A stretch of 64,000 bases of DNA from Paraburkholderia sp. PREW-6R (GTDB lineage: Bacteria > Pseudomonadota > Gammaproteobacteria > Burkholderiales > Burkholderiaceae). Below the pieces are notes generated by a model. The model was given only the letters and a program-made list of their open reading frames with translations. It was not told the origin of the DNA and ran no database searches. Of the stretch, positions 46,800 to 55,867 are shown piece by piece. Where the stretch lies: positions 372,001 to 436,000 of the forward strand of contig NZ_CP155074.1 in the NCBI RefSeq assembly GCF_039621805.1, read 5' to 3'. The translations under genes and the position numbers were made by a program. How positions within the stretch are numbered: position 1 is the first letter of the stretch; every line of letters starts with the position of its first letter.

Positions 46800-48299
46800 A
46801 TGGAAATCCACATCTCGATTGAAGGGCGCCACGATCTGTCCGGACAGATCTATCGACAATTGCGCGCCGGTATTCTCGAAGGGCGCCTCGCCGGCGGCAC
46901 ACGCTTGCCGTCCACGCGCGATCTCGCCACGCAACTCGGCGTGTCGCGCAAGACAACGCTCGATGTATTCGAGCGCCTGCTTTCCGAAGGCTATCTGAGC
47001 GCGCGCGCCGGGTCCGGCACGTTTGTCGCCGACGGCCTCGAGCGCTTGCCCCTGGAGCGTTCGACCAACGCGGGCGGCGCGGACGCTACGCGTGAGCGGG
47101 CCAGGGCGGCCGCGGCGCGCGCACAGCCCATGTGGGACAGTCTGCCCGCCAGTCTGCCGCTGCCTCGACCCTCCGTGCCGTCGCCGCAGGATTTCGTCGG
47201 TGGCGCGACGGACAAATCGTTGTTCCCGTTCGACGTCTGGCGCCGCTGCATCAACCATGCATTGCGCGTGCAGTCTCGCGGGCCGGGCATTTATCGCGAT
47301 GCCGCCGGCGAACAGGAATTGCGCCTTGCGATCTCGCGCTACCTCGCCTTTCATCGCGCCGTGACGAGCAACTGGGACGAGGTGATCGTCACGCAGGGCG
47401 CCCAGCACGCGCTCGATCTGATGGCGCGCGTCACGCTGCGTCCAGGCGACATCGCGGCTATTGAAGAGCCGGGTTATCCGCCGGCGCGCGCATGCTTCAC
47501 CACGACCGGCGCGCGCGTCGCGCCGGTGCCGGTGGATAGCGAAGGACTCATCGTGAGCAAGCTGCCGGACAAGGCGCGGCTCGTTTACGTGACGCCGTCG
47601 CATCAATTTCCGCTCGGTATGCCGATGAGCCTGGAGCGCCGCGTCGAATTGCTCGAGTGGGCGCAGAAGCGCGGCGCGGTGATCATCGAGGACGACTACG
47701 ACTGCGAATACCGTTTCGAAGGACGGCCGATGGAGCCGCTCAAGAGTCTCGATCGCGCCGGTCTTGTCGCCTACGTAGGCACGTTTTCCAAGACCATCTT
47801 CCCGGAGTTGCGCGTGGGATACGTGGTGCCGCCGGCATCGCTTTACGGTGCGCTTTTCAAGGCGCGGCAGATCGGCGACTGGCACGGCTGCACGCTCACG
47901 CAAACCGCGCTCGCGTCGTTCATGCTGAACGGCGACTTTGCCAAGCATCTGCGGCGCATGCATAAGACTTACGCCGCGCGCCGCGCGATGCTGCTCGACC
48001 ACCTGTACGGCGATCTTGCGCCGTGGTTCGATCCGATCACGCCTATCGCCGGTATTCATATGGCCGCGCACCTGAAAGCGCCGTTGACGGAAACGGCGGT
48101 TGTCAAAGCCGCGCATGACATGTCGATCGGACTCTATGGGCTCGCGCCTTTCTATCAGCGCACGAAGCCACCGGCCGGACTGATCTTCGGCTACGGCAAC
48201 ATTGCCGTCGAGCACATCGACGCTGCGCTCACGCGGCTCGCTACCGTTTTGCCGCGCCTTGCCTCGCAAGCCGGCGCTATGGCAAGCGACGCCGTATGA
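46800..48299 (+). CDS. MocR/PdxR-type GntR regulator with aminotransferase domain
   Basis: A 499-residue regulator. The N-terminal GntR winged helix is LSGQIYRQLRAGILEGRLAGGTRLPSTRDLATQLGVSRKTTLDVFERL. The C-terminal class-I aminotransferase domain has the PLP Lys at about 331 (TFSKTIFPELRVGYV), with IIEDDYDCEYRFEG and VTPSHQFPLGMPMS conserved. MocR proteins usually regulate a neighbouring gene using PLP or an amino acid; the POT transporter or another nearby gene may be the target. ATG 46800 is the family-like start. Confidence 0.93.
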   Translation: MEIHISIEGRHDLSGQIYRQLRAGILEGRLAGGTRLPSTRDLATQLGVSRKTTLDVFERLLSEGYLSARAGSGTFVADGLERLPLERSTNAGGADATRERARAAAARAQPMWDSLPASLPLPRPSVPSPQDFVGGATDKSLFPFDVWRRCINHALRVQSRGPGIYRDAAGEQELRLAISRYLAFHRAVTSNWDEVIVTQGAQHALDLMARVTLRPGDIAAIEEPGYPPARACFTTTGARVAPVPVDSEGLIVSKLPDKARLVYVTPSHQFPLGMPMSLERRVELLEWAQKRGAVIIEDDYDCEYRFEGRPMEPLKSLDRAGLVAYVGTFSKTIFPELRVGYVVPPASLYGALFKARQIGDWHGCTLTQTALASFMLNGDFAKHLRRMHKTYAARRAMLLDHLYGDLAPWFDPITPIAGIHMAAHLKAPLTETAVVKAAHDMSIGLYGLAPFYQRTKPPAGLIFGYGNIAVEHIDAALTRLATVLPRLASQAGAMASDAV

Positions 48300-48724
48300 G
48301 CGCTGCAATGAGCTGAGCGTCACGGGCGCTGTCGTCGCTCGCTGCAGCGGCGGTGTGCTTCTGACTCTCGCAAGTCAAGGCGCGAACCGCGGTGCGCGCG
48401 ATTCACGAAGCTGACTTTTGCCTGCGCATTGTTATCCGCGTGCGTTCGCCCGATTCAGAAAGTGCCTGCACGTAGGCATCGAAATGACTTGTAACCTGAG
48501 TTACCTGTTCGTGTTGTGGAATACACGCAGGCGGGTCAAATGCAGTTTTAGCCGCTAAAACAAGGCTCAAAATGAGTTGCGCAGTCTGCGCCGCGCAACA
48601 CACCGTCGCTGTTATACACAAAAGATTCGCGCAAATCGCCTTGGCACTTGTAGAATCCGCCCTTGGGCGTGCACATACCGTGTGCGCTTCTTGCAATTCA
48701 CTGACCACAACAGGTAGGAGAAAC
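48300..48724. other. Intergenic region upstream of the HU-like gene
   Basis: This 425-base gap contains the promoter of the HU/H1-like gene. A palindrome GTAACctgaGTTAC lies at 48491-48504, and a TAGAAT box at about 48652 could be a -10 element. No coding ORF is supported. Confidence 0.35.
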
Positions 48725-49177
48725 ATGCCGACTTCCGCAAAAAAGGTGGCCAAGAAGGCTGCTGCCCCGGTACCGACCAAGAAGGTTGCTGCAAAGAAAG
48801 TCCCTGCGAAGAAGGCCGTCGCAGCTAAGAAGGTCGCCGTGAAGGCGTCCAGCGCACCGTCGCCGATCAAGGACACCTTCACGAAGGCCTCGCTGGCTGC
48901 ACACGTCGCTGAACGCGCCGCTGTCGAACCGAAAACCGCCAAGGCCGTTCTGGCCGCGCTGGAAGACACGATTCTCGGCGCAGTTCACAAGAAGGGCGCA
49001 GGTGAGTTCACGCTGTCGGGTCTTCTGAAGATCGTCGTGCAAGCCGTGCCGGCGAAGAAGCGCCGCTTTGGCAAAGACCCGTTCTCGGGCGAAGAACGCT
49101 GGTTCCCGGCCAAGCCGGCTAGCGTGCGTATCAAGGCACGTCCGCTGAAGAAGCTGAAAGACGCTGCTGCGGGCTGA
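48725..49177 (+). CDS. HU-family DNA-binding protein with histone H1-like Lys/Ala tail
   Basis: A 150-residue nucleoid protein. Residues 1-45 are a Lys/Ala/Val/Pro-rich tail (KKVAKKAAAPVPTKK, AAKKVPAKKAVAAKK), like eukaryotic histone H1 C-tails. The rest is an HU-like domain (FTKASLAAHVAERAAVEPKTAKAVLAALEDTI, GEFTLSGLLKIVVQAVPAKK, KPASVRIKARPLKKLKDA). ATG 48725 follows TAGGAG by 4 bases. It binds DNA without strict sequence need. A strong terminator follows, consistent with a highly expressed single gene. Confidence 0.92.
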   Translation: MPTSAKKVAKKAAAPVPTKKVAAKKVPAKKAVAAKKVAVKASSAPSPIKDTFTKASLAAHVAERAAVEPKTAKAVLAALEDTILGAVHKKGAGEFTLSGLLKIVVQAVPAKKRRFGKDPFSGEERWFPAKPASVRIKARPLKKLKDAAAG

Positions 49178-49248
49178 TCGCGCTGAGCGCAGCCACGGTT
49201 CAAACGTGGTTGACGCTCGCGCCGGGCCGTCGCGCTCGTTGTATTGAT

Positions 49249-49280
49249 CCTCGTGGATGCGAATCCACGGGGATTTTTTT
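49249..49280 (+). terminator. Strong rho-independent terminator after the HU-like gene
   Basis: A 10-bp stem (49249-49258 with 49263-49272, one T-G pair) with a GCGA loop is followed by A and seven T (49274-49280). The stretch from here to 49542 shows no supported gene. Confidence 0.9.
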
Positions 49281-49542
49281 ATATGGTTAGCACGCATGCT
49301 CCGGCTCGTGTGCGCGCAGCGCCGCCGCGCACCGTGGTGCCGCATTTGCACCGCACTAGCGCATCATGGGCCGTCGCAGTACGATGGCAGCGAAGCCTTG
49401 CCAGCCGGGATGCGCTGTTTGCGTGCACGCGTTGCGTGGCGCGCGCGAAAAGCAGAATGGCATAGCGCTTGCTTGATCGATTGTCGAACACCGAATGCGC
49501 AGCGCATTCGCCTTCTATCCGACAACAAGAGCGGGGCGTGAC

Positions 49543-50952
49543 ATGCGATGCTATGACGAGATGCGTCATCATGATGATGCCGTGCGGCCACATTACGCGC
49601 GTTTTGAGCGGTGGTTGGTCAAGCAGGGCAATGAGGCGATCGCGCGCAAACGCGCCGAAGCCGATCTGCTGTTTCGCCGGGTCGGCATCACGTTTGCGGT
49701 GAACGGCGATCTGTCTGGCACCGAGCGGCTGATTCCCTTCGATCTGATTCCGCGCATCATTCCGCGCAGCGAATGGCAAACGCTCGAAGCCGGGTTGCGG
49801 CAGCGGGTGCGGGCACTCAATCTGTTCATCCACGACGTCTATCACGATCGCAATATCGTGCGAGCGGGCATCGTGCCGGCCGAGCAGGTCTACACGAACG
49901 CGCAGTACCGCCCCGAGATGCAGGGCGTGAACGTGCCGCTTGGTGTTTACGCGCATATCGCGGGTGTCGACGTGGTTCGCGCCGGTGACGAGGGCGACTT
50001 CTACGTGCTCGAAGACAATCTGCGGGTGCCGTCGGGTGTGTCGTACATGCTCGAGAACCGCAAGATGATGATGCGGCTTTTCCCCGAGCTGTTCGTGCAG
50101 AACCGCATTGCGCCGGTCGCGCATTATCCTGATCTGCTGCTCGACACACTGCGCTCGGTTGCGCCCGAAGGCGTCGACGATCCGGTGGTGGTGGTGCTGA
50201 CGCCGGGCATGTACAACTCCGCCTACTTCGAGCACACGTTCCTCGCGCAGCAAATGGGTGTGGAACTGGTGGAAGGCAAAGACCTGTTCGTCGACGACAA
50301 TTACGTGTTCATGCGCACCACGCAAGGGCCAAAGCGCGTGGACGTGATCTACCGTCGCGTGGACGACGATTTTCTCGACCCGCTCGCGTTCCGCAACGAC
50401 TCGGCGCTCGGCGTGCCGGGCTTGCTGACCGCGTATCGCGCAGGCCGCGTCGCGCTCGCCAACGCAATGGGCACGGGTATCGCCGACGACAAGTCGATCT
50501 ACCCGTACGTGCCGGAAATGATCGAGTTTTATCTCGGTGAGAAGCCGATCCTCAATAACGTTCCCACCTTCCAGTGCCGCAAGCCGGACGACCTCGCCTA
50601 TACGCTCGCGCATCTGCCGGAACTCGTCGTCAAGGAAGTGCATGGCGCGGGCGGCTACGGGATGCTGGTCGGGCCGGCTTCGACGAAAGCAGAAATCGAG
50701 TCGTTCCGCGAGCGGCTGATCGCACGCCCCGCGGGTTACATCGCGCAGCCGACGCTCGCACTGTCCGCCTGTCCGACGTTCGTCGAATCGGGCATTGCGC
50801 CACGTCATATCGACCTGCGCCCGTTCGTGCTGTCGGGCAAAGGCGTGACGATGTGCGCAGGGGGTCTGACGCGTGTCGCTCTGCAGGAAGGCTCGCTCGT
50901 CGTCAATTCGTCGCAGGGAGGCGGGACCAAGGATACCTGGATGGTCGACTGA
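49543..50952 (+). CDS. Circularly permuted ATP-grasp protein (second cluster)
   Basis: A 469-residue amidoligase-like protein. ITFAVNGDLSGTERLIPFDLIPRIIPRSEW near residues 55-80, NLFIHDVYHDRNIVRAGIVP, FYVLEDNLRVPSGVSYMLENR, LTPGMYNSAYFEHTFLAQQMGVELVEGKDL and GGYGMLVGPAS mark the circularly permuted ATP-grasp fold. These blocks parallel the N-terminal half of the product at 11708. ATG 49543 is the likely start, though its ribosome site is weak. In Anbu clusters this protein is thought to ligate or tag peptides; the reaction is not known. Confidence 0.9.
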   Translation: MRCYDEMRHHDDAVRPHYARFERWLVKQGNEAIARKRAEADLLFRRVGITFAVNGDLSGTERLIPFDLIPRIIPRSEWQTLEAGLRQRVRALNLFIHDVYHDRNIVRAGIVPAEQVYTNAQYRPEMQGVNVPLGVYAHIAGVDVVRAGDEGDFYVLEDNLRVPSGVSYMLENRKMMMRLFPELFVQNRIAPVAHYPDLLLDTLRSVAPEGVDDPVVVVLTPGMYNSAYFEHTFLAQQMGVELVEGKDLFVDDNYVFMRTTQGPKRVDVIYRRVDDDFLDPLAFRNDSALGVPGLLTAYRAGRVALANAMGTGIADDKSIYPYVPEMIEFYLGEKPILNNVPTFQCRKPDDLAYTLAHLPELVVKEVHGAGGYGMLVGPASTKAEIESFRERLIARPAGYIAQPTLALSACPTFVESGIAPRHIDLRPFVLSGKGVTMCAGGLTRVALQEGSLVVNSSQGGGTKDTWMVD

Positions 50953-51120
50953 CGCGGTTGCCGTCCCGAATGCGGATGCGGCCGAGTCCGTCGCATCGCG
51001 CGATCCCGATAGCCACCCAACGCGCCGGGGCCGCACGCCGCCGGCGCTTACGGATAACCAGCGCGACTTTCTCCTTCGGTTCTGAACGAAGGCTCGCGTC
51101 ATCAGATACGGAATGCCGTC

Positions 51121-52071
51121 ATGCTAAGCCGCACCGCCGATCACCTCTTCTGGATGGCCCGCTACATGGAGCGCGCGGAGAATACCGCCCGCATGCTCGA
51201 CATCAACCTCAAGGCGTTGTTGCTGCCGCAAACGCCGGAGCAGGAGGCGCGTGCGCAACGTTCGGTGCTGCGCATCTCCGAACTCGAAGCCGCGTTCGCC
51301 AAGCGTTACGACGAACCCACGCGCGAACATGTGCTCGATTTCATGGTGGCGGATGCGACCAATCCGTCGAGCATTCATTCGTGTCTGCAGGCTGCGCGTG
51401 AAAATGCCCGGGCGGTGCGCGGCACGCTGACCACCGAGTGGTGGGAGACCATCAACGACACCTGGCTCGAATTCAATGAGCGCAGTTCGTCGGGGCAGGC
51501 GTCGAGCAATCCGGGTGCATTGTTCGAATGGGTTAAGTTTCGCTCGCATCTGTCGCGCGGCGTGACGATCGGCACCGCGCTGCAGGACGACGCGTTCTTC
51601 TTCACGCAACTCGGCACCTACCTGGAGCGTGCCGACAACACCGCGCGGATTCTCGACGTGCGCTTTGCCAACGTCGAACCGAATTCACGCGACGCCGCGC
51701 GTCAGCTCGAAGACTTCTATTACTGGACCTCGATTCTGAGTTCGGTGTCGGCGCTCGAAATCTATCGCAAGGTCTATCGCGACGTGGTCACGCCGGCTCG
51801 CGTGGTCGAGCTGATGATTCTGAATCCGCAGATGCCGCGCTCGCTGCTGGCTTCGCTCGAAGGCGTGTGCGCGAATCTGGCCATGCTGCGAACGTCCGGC
51901 TCGAACCAGTGCGAACGTTTCGCGGGCAAGTTGCGCGCCGAGCTTGTTTATTCGGACATCCGGCAGATTTTCGAAGCCGGCCTGCACGCCTATCTGACCC
52001 AGTTCCTCGCTCGCGTGTTCGAGCTGGGCAACATGGTCGCGCGTACTTATCTGATGCTGCCAGTCGCCTGA
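51121..52071 (+). CDS. Alpha-E domain protein
   Basis: A 316-residue, mainly helical protein of unknown activity that accompanies circularly permuted ATP-grasp enzymes. It begins MLSRTADHLFWMARYMERAENTARMLDINL, homologous to the C-terminal domain of the fusion at 11708 (SRAAENLFWAGRYGERAEN). FFTQLGTYLERADNTARILDVRF is a second internal copy of the same pattern. It lies 168 bases after the ATP-grasp gene and 12 bases before the transglutaminase gene. Confidence 0.9.
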   Translation: MLSRTADHLFWMARYMERAENTARMLDINLKALLLPQTPEQEARAQRSVLRISELEAAFAKRYDEPTREHVLDFMVADATNPSSIHSCLQAARENARAVRGTLTTEWWETINDTWLEFNERSSSGQASSNPGALFEWVKFRSHLSRGVTIGTALQDDAFFFTQLGTYLERADNTARILDVRFANVEPNSRDAARQLEDFYYWTSILSSVSALEIYRKVYRDVVTPARVVELMILNPQMPRSLLASLEGVCANLAMLRTSGSNQCERFAGKLRAELVYSDIRQIFEAGLHAYLTQFLARVFELGNMVARTYLMLPVA

Positions 52072-52083
52072 CGGAGTTCACCC

Positions 52084-52911
52084 ATGTACCTGACGATCCG
52101 CCACGACACGTCCTATCGCTACGAAGCGACCGTCCATTATTCGATCCAGCAGTTGCGCCTGACGCCGGCAAGCGGCGCCTCGCAGGTGGTGCGGCGCTGG
52201 AACATCGACGCGCCCGGCAAGCTCGACGCGACCTTCGACGCATACGGCAACGTGCTGCATACGCTGGTGATCAACAAGCCGCACAGCGAAATCCGCCTGC
52301 AGGTGTCGGGCGAAGTCGACACCATTCCGCTGATGGACGGTCATTTGCCCGACGCGGTCGGACCGATTCCGCTCGAACACTTTACGTGCTCGACGCGACT
52401 GACCGAAGCGAATCCGGCGGTGCGCGACCTTGCGGAGTCGGTGGAAAGCCTGTCGAGCCCGGCGGGTCTCATCGCGTTGTCCGAGCAGATCCTGCAGCGC
52501 GTGAAGTACACCACGGGTATTACCGAAGTCACCAGCACCGCTGCCCAAGCGCTGGAACTCGGCAACGGGGTTTGTCAGGACCATGCGCACCTGATGCTCG
52601 CGTGCTGCCGCGCCCGCAATATTCCGGCGCGCTACGTAAGCGGCTATATCGAACCCGGCAACGCTAATCCTCGCGACAGCGCGGCTGGCGGCCCGCACGG
52701 GGCGAGCCATGCGTGGGTCGATGTGTGGCTGGACGGCCGGGGCTGGATTTCCGTCGACGTCACGCACGCCGCGTTTGCCAGCGAAATTTACTGCCGGCTC
52801 GCGGTGGGACGCGATTACGAGGCCGCTGCGCCGGTGCGTGGACGGCGTATCGGCGGGCTGGACGAGCAACTGAAAGTCTCGGTCACGGTGAGCGCGCAGC
52901 CGCCGCAGTAA
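52084..52911 (+). CDS. Transglutaminase-like protein (second cluster)
   Basis: A 275-residue protein with an N-terminal beta domain (MYLTIRHDTSYRYEATVHYSIQQLRLTP) and a transglutaminase core with triad C164 (GNGVCQDHAH), H209 (GASHAWVDVW) and D225 (WISVDVTHA). It parallels the product at 14329 in size and order. In this cluster it lies before the Anbu peptidase, so it may process or transfer the tag made by the ATP-grasp partner. Confidence 0.9.
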   Translation: MYLTIRHDTSYRYEATVHYSIQQLRLTPASGASQVVRRWNIDAPGKLDATFDAYGNVLHTLVINKPHSEIRLQVSGEVDTIPLMDGHLPDAVGPIPLEHFTCSTRLTEANPAVRDLAESVESLSSPAGLIALSEQILQRVKYTTGITEVTSTAAQALELGNGVCQDHAHLMLACCRARNIPARYVSGYIEPGNANPRDSAAGGPHGASHAWVDVWLDGRGWISVDVTHAAFASEIYCRLAVGRDYEAAAPVRGRRIGGLDEQLKVSVTVSAQPPQ

Positions 52912-53043
52912 GTGGATGACGGGTGTGTCGTCGCTCGCCGCCATTCAGTTCGGGCCCGCAACAGCCGTAATAGTGAAGAGAGGCGCATGCGCGCCGATTT
53001 ACAATAGCGCCGTTCAGTCGGCTTTTTGCGGGTACTTTTCACT

Positions 53044-53916
53044 ATGACTTACTGTGTTGCGATGTCCGTCGACGAGGGTCTCGTGTTCCTGTCGGACACG
53101 CGGACCAACGCAGGTGTCGATCGCATCAGCACCGCGCGCAAGATGTCGGTGTTCGAGCAGCCGGGCGAACGCATGCTCGTGCTGATGGGCGCCGGCAATC
53201 TGTCGCTTACGCAGGCTGTGCTGCACGAACTCACCGAGCCGGCGGACGGCGCGCAGCCCACGATGTGGAACGCGCCCACCATGGCGGACGCCGCTCGCGT
53301 AATTGGCCGCGCCGTGCGCTGCGTGCACAAGCGCGAGGCGAAGGCGCTGGAGGAATTCGGCGTCGACTTCAATTGCAGCTTTATTCTCGGCGGACAGATT
53401 GCGGGCAACCGGCCGCGGCTTTTCATGATCTACGCGGCGGGCAATTTCATCGAGGCGTCGGCGGTGAATCCGTATTTCCAGATCGGCGAGGCCAAGTATG
53501 GCAAGCCGATTATCGACCGCGTGCTCACGCCGTCCACGCCGCTCGACGAAGCCGCCAAATGCGCGCTGATCTCGATGGACTCCACGCTGCGCTCGAATCT
53601 GTCCGTCGGTCTGCCGCTCGACCTGCTCGTCTATCAGAAGGATTCGTTGCGCGTCACGCGCTTCGTTTCGATCGACCAGGACAACGAATATTTTGGCATG
53701 ATCCATCGCACGTGGGGTGAGCGGCTGCGTCAGGTGTTCGGCGAAATCCCCGATCCGGACTGGCAGGATTCGGCCAATGTGCCGGTGTTGCGGCGGGAGC
53801 GCGCACTGGTGCTGCATCGCGGACCGGTTGGCTCCGACGGCGTCGAACACGATCACGACGCCACGCCCGCGCAGACCCTGGCGCAGGCGGAAAAAGGCAG
53901 GTTGCAACGGCGTTGA
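53044..53916 (+). CDS. Proteasome-like peptidase Anbu
   Basis: A 290-residue beta-type proteasome family protein. The N-terminus MTYCVAMSVDEGLVFLSDTRTNAGVDRIST gives Thr2 as nucleophile after Met removal, with Asp18 and the R-I-S-T/K-M segment (RKMSVF) following as in Anbu and HslV. I chose ATG 53044 rather than 53026 because only this start exposes the Thr. FILGGQIAGNRPRLFMIYAAGNFIEA-PYFQIGEAKYGKPIIDR is family-like. Anbu is known beside ATP-grasp, alpha-E and transglutaminase genes, exactly as here; its natural substrates are not established. Confidence 0.92.
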   Translation: MTYCVAMSVDEGLVFLSDTRTNAGVDRISTARKMSVFEQPGERMLVLMGAGNLSLTQAVLHELTEPADGAQPTMWNAPTMADAARVIGRAVRCVHKREAKALEEFGVDFNCSFILGGQIAGNRPRLFMIYAAGNFIEASAVNPYFQIGEAKYGKPIIDRVLTPSTPLDEAAKCALISMDSTLRSNLSVGLPLDLLVYQKDSLRVTRFVSIDQDNEYFGMIHRTWGERLRQVFGEIPDPDWQDSANVPVLRRERALVLHRGPVGSDGVEHDHDATPAQTLAQAEKGRLQRR

Positions 53917-53919
53917 TGG

Positions 53920-53989
53920 AAAGGCGCTAATACAAAGGCGCTAATACAAAGGCGCTAATACAAAGGCGCTAATATAAAGGCGCTAACCC
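53920..53989 (+). repeat. 14-bp tandem repeat after the Anbu gene
   Basis: Five units of AAAGGCGCTAATAC lie head to tail, three exact and the last two with changes at the end. The array begins 3 bases after the Anbu stop codon. Confidence 0.92.
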
Positions 53990-54021
53990 ACCGTCGACCG
54001 ACCCTCACACTGCGTAAGAAC

Positions 54022-54062
54022 GGCCGCCACACCCGCGAATACGGGCACCTGGCGGCCTTTTT
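54022..54062 (+). terminator. Rho-independent terminator after the Anbu cluster
   Basis: GGCCGCCA (54022-54029) pairs with TGGCGGCC (54050-54057), with an inner CCCG/CGGG stem, and is followed by five T (54058-54062). Confidence 0.85.
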
Positions 54063-54141
54063 CATTCCGCGACCGCTTTGCAGCTAGCACACCTTCACCA
54101 GCCAATCGATGCAAGCGGACGCCGCGCCGACTCACGTGACG

Positions 54142-54178
54142 AAAAAAAACCAGCCACAGGCTTTCGCCCGTGGCTGGT
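54142..54178 (-). terminator. Rho-independent terminator of the porin gene
   Basis: On the minus strand a 13-bp stem with one mismatch (54178-54166 with 54161-54149) and a 4-base loop is followed by eight T (complement of 54142-54149). Confidence 0.85.
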
Positions 54179-54223
54179 CTTCAACTTCAACTGCGTGTTG
54201 CTTCAGCAGTCCGTCAAATTCGA

Positions 54224-55408
54224 TTAGAACTTGTGGCGGATGCCCAGGCTGACCAGTTCTTGCGAGCTGGATGCCGAGTTGTAGCTGTACGAACCGATTG
54301 CTGCGCCTGCGTTCACGAGCGCGCCGCCGACACGTTGGTCGCCGCTTGCGTGCTGGTATGCGCCAACCAGGTAGATATCGGTACGCTTCGACAGGTTGTA
54401 GTCGCCGCCGATGGAAGCCTGGTGGTACGTTGCGCCCGAATCGCCGCTCGACTTCGTGTAGATGTAGCCCACACCAACCAGCAGAGCCGGCGTTGCCTGG
54501 TAACCCAGGTATGCGCCACCGATGTTGTACTTCTCGGTCGAACCGAAGCCCGAGTTCGCGTCCGGCTTGTACTGTGCGTTGCTGTAGCGCAGGTTAGCCG
54601 TGAACGGACCTGCTACGTATTGCACAGCGACCGAAGCGATGCCGATCGACTTGGCAGCGACGTATGCGCCGTTGATCTGGTTGTCGAACGTGCCGTCGGA
54701 CGTGCTGCCGTTCCAGCCAGCTGCCGGCGGCGTGCCAGCCGTGCGGCTAGCCAGCGTGTTGCCGTTGTCTGCGCGGAAGTAGCCGGCAGCCACGCTGAAC
54801 GGACCCGTTGCATATGTTGCTGCGCCCGACCACGTTTGACCCGAACCCACCGAGCCGGCCACGCCGCCGAATGCGTACATGCCTTCGAACTGGAAGCCGC
54901 TCCACACCGGCGAGGTGTACTTGACGGCGCTGTTCGTACGCGAGGAGTTGTCGTTGTTGTCGACGTCGCCCGGCGTTGCGAAGGTGGAACCGAAATAGTT
55001 GTCAGCCGTCAGCGGCTGCACCAGGTCGACCAGCGGATCGTACTGACGACCCAGCGTGACCGTACCCCACTGATCGCCCGTCAGGCCGACGTAGGCTTGA
55101 CGACCGAACATCTTGCCGCCTTGACCCAGCTTGCCGCTGTTGATGTCAAAGCCGTTTTCCAACTGGAAAATCGCCTTCAGGCCGCCGCCCAGGTCTTCTG
55201 TACCCTTCAAGCCCCAGCGGTCGCCTTGCAGGTTGCCGCCGACCAGGCCAACCTGGTTGCTGTTCTTGCCGGCCGCATCAACCGTGTTGTGCGCGTACTG
55301 GACCGATTCGTCGATCAAACCGTACAGGGTAACGCTGCTTTGAGCATGTGCCACGCCAGTGACGCCGAGAAGCGCCAGCGAGAGGGTAGACAGTGCGATT
55401 CGTTTCAT
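54224..55408 (-). CDS. Gram-negative general porin (Burkholderia type)
   Basis: A 394-residue trimeric-type porin. Signal peptide MKRIALSTLSLALLGVTGVAHA, then QSSVTLYGLIDESVQYAHN and GDRWGLKGTEDLGGGLKAIFQLENGFDINSG, the standard Burkholderia porin start, and the C-terminal ELVSLGIRHKF with terminal Phe. ATG 55408 has GGAG 6 bases upstream; the GTG at 55420 is not needed. The gene has its own strong terminator and less extreme GC3 than neighbours, as highly expressed porins often do. Confidence 0.95.
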   Translation of the reverse strand: MKRIALSTLSLALLGVTGVAHAQSSVTLYGLIDESVQYAHNTVDAAGKNSNQVGLVGGNLQGDRWGLKGTEDLGGGLKAIFQLENGFDINSGKLGQGGKMFGRQAYVGLTGDQWGTVTLGRQYDPLVDLVQPLTADNYFGSTFATPGDVDNNDNSSRTNSAVKYTSPVWSGFQFEGMYAFGGVAGSVGSGQTWSGAATYATGPFSVAAGYFRADNGNTLASRTAGTPPAAGWNGSTSDGTFDNQINGAYVAAKSIGIASVAVQYVAGPFTANLRYSNAQYKPDANSGFGSTEKYNIGGAYLGYQATPALLVGVGYIYTKSSGDSGATYHQASIGGDYNLSKRTDIYLVGAYQHASGDQRVGGALVNAGAAIGSYSYNSASSSQELVSLGIRHKF

Positions 55409-55867
55409 CCATTTCTCCACGCAGATGATTAGTTTCGTTGTTGCGGGAAGGAGAATAGCTCACCGACTCAGTGCAGAAGAACTGGAAAAAAAAGACTGTC
55501 TCCAAAAACCGACAAACCGCGCAAGGTCTTGTATTTAAAGCGCGTTAACGATTGTTTCCATTTCCGCAATAGTTATTCGTTGACCTGACATTATTGTTGT
55601 TTCGTTGACAGTGTCGGTGTGGAAGCCAGTCTTTTGGATGGCAAAGTGAAGGGATCTCGTAATCAAGTCGTCTAACCGCGACCGGCGAGCGGCGCCGTTT
55701 GCGTAAAAATGGAGCGTTCTCTCGCTTGACGCGGATGCTGGACAAAAGGAGGTCTGTGTGAACACGCCAGTGGCCGGAAGACCCGGCAGCGGTGTTCATC
55801 GAAGAGGTTAGCGACACCCGGCCGCGTGTCTGGCGAACGCCCCTGCCTGATTGTTACGTTCGAGCGG
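55409..55867. other. Intergenic region upstream of the porin gene
   Basis: This 459-base stretch should carry the porin promoter and a long leader. It is more AT-rich than its surroundings and includes an A-run at 55486-55493. I cannot name a clear promoter. The overlapping minus-strand ORFs (55535-55765, 55545-55817) have no ribosome site or family feature. Confidence 0.35.

Noticed and set aside
48403-48969. 188-residue minus-strand frame with hydrophobic Ala/Thr/Phe repeats
   Set aside because: The repeats are the antisense reading of the Lys/Ala tail codons of the HU-like gene.
49279-51102. 607-residue minus-strand frame
   Set aside because: It is antisense to the ATP-grasp gene of cluster B and has no recognisable domain.
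53920-53989. CRISPR array
   Set aside because: The units are contiguous 14-bp tandem copies without spacers, so it is a minisatellite.
55535-55817. Small minus-strand frames upstream of the porin
   Set aside because: They have no ribosome site or recognisable sequence; the region better fits a long porin leader.
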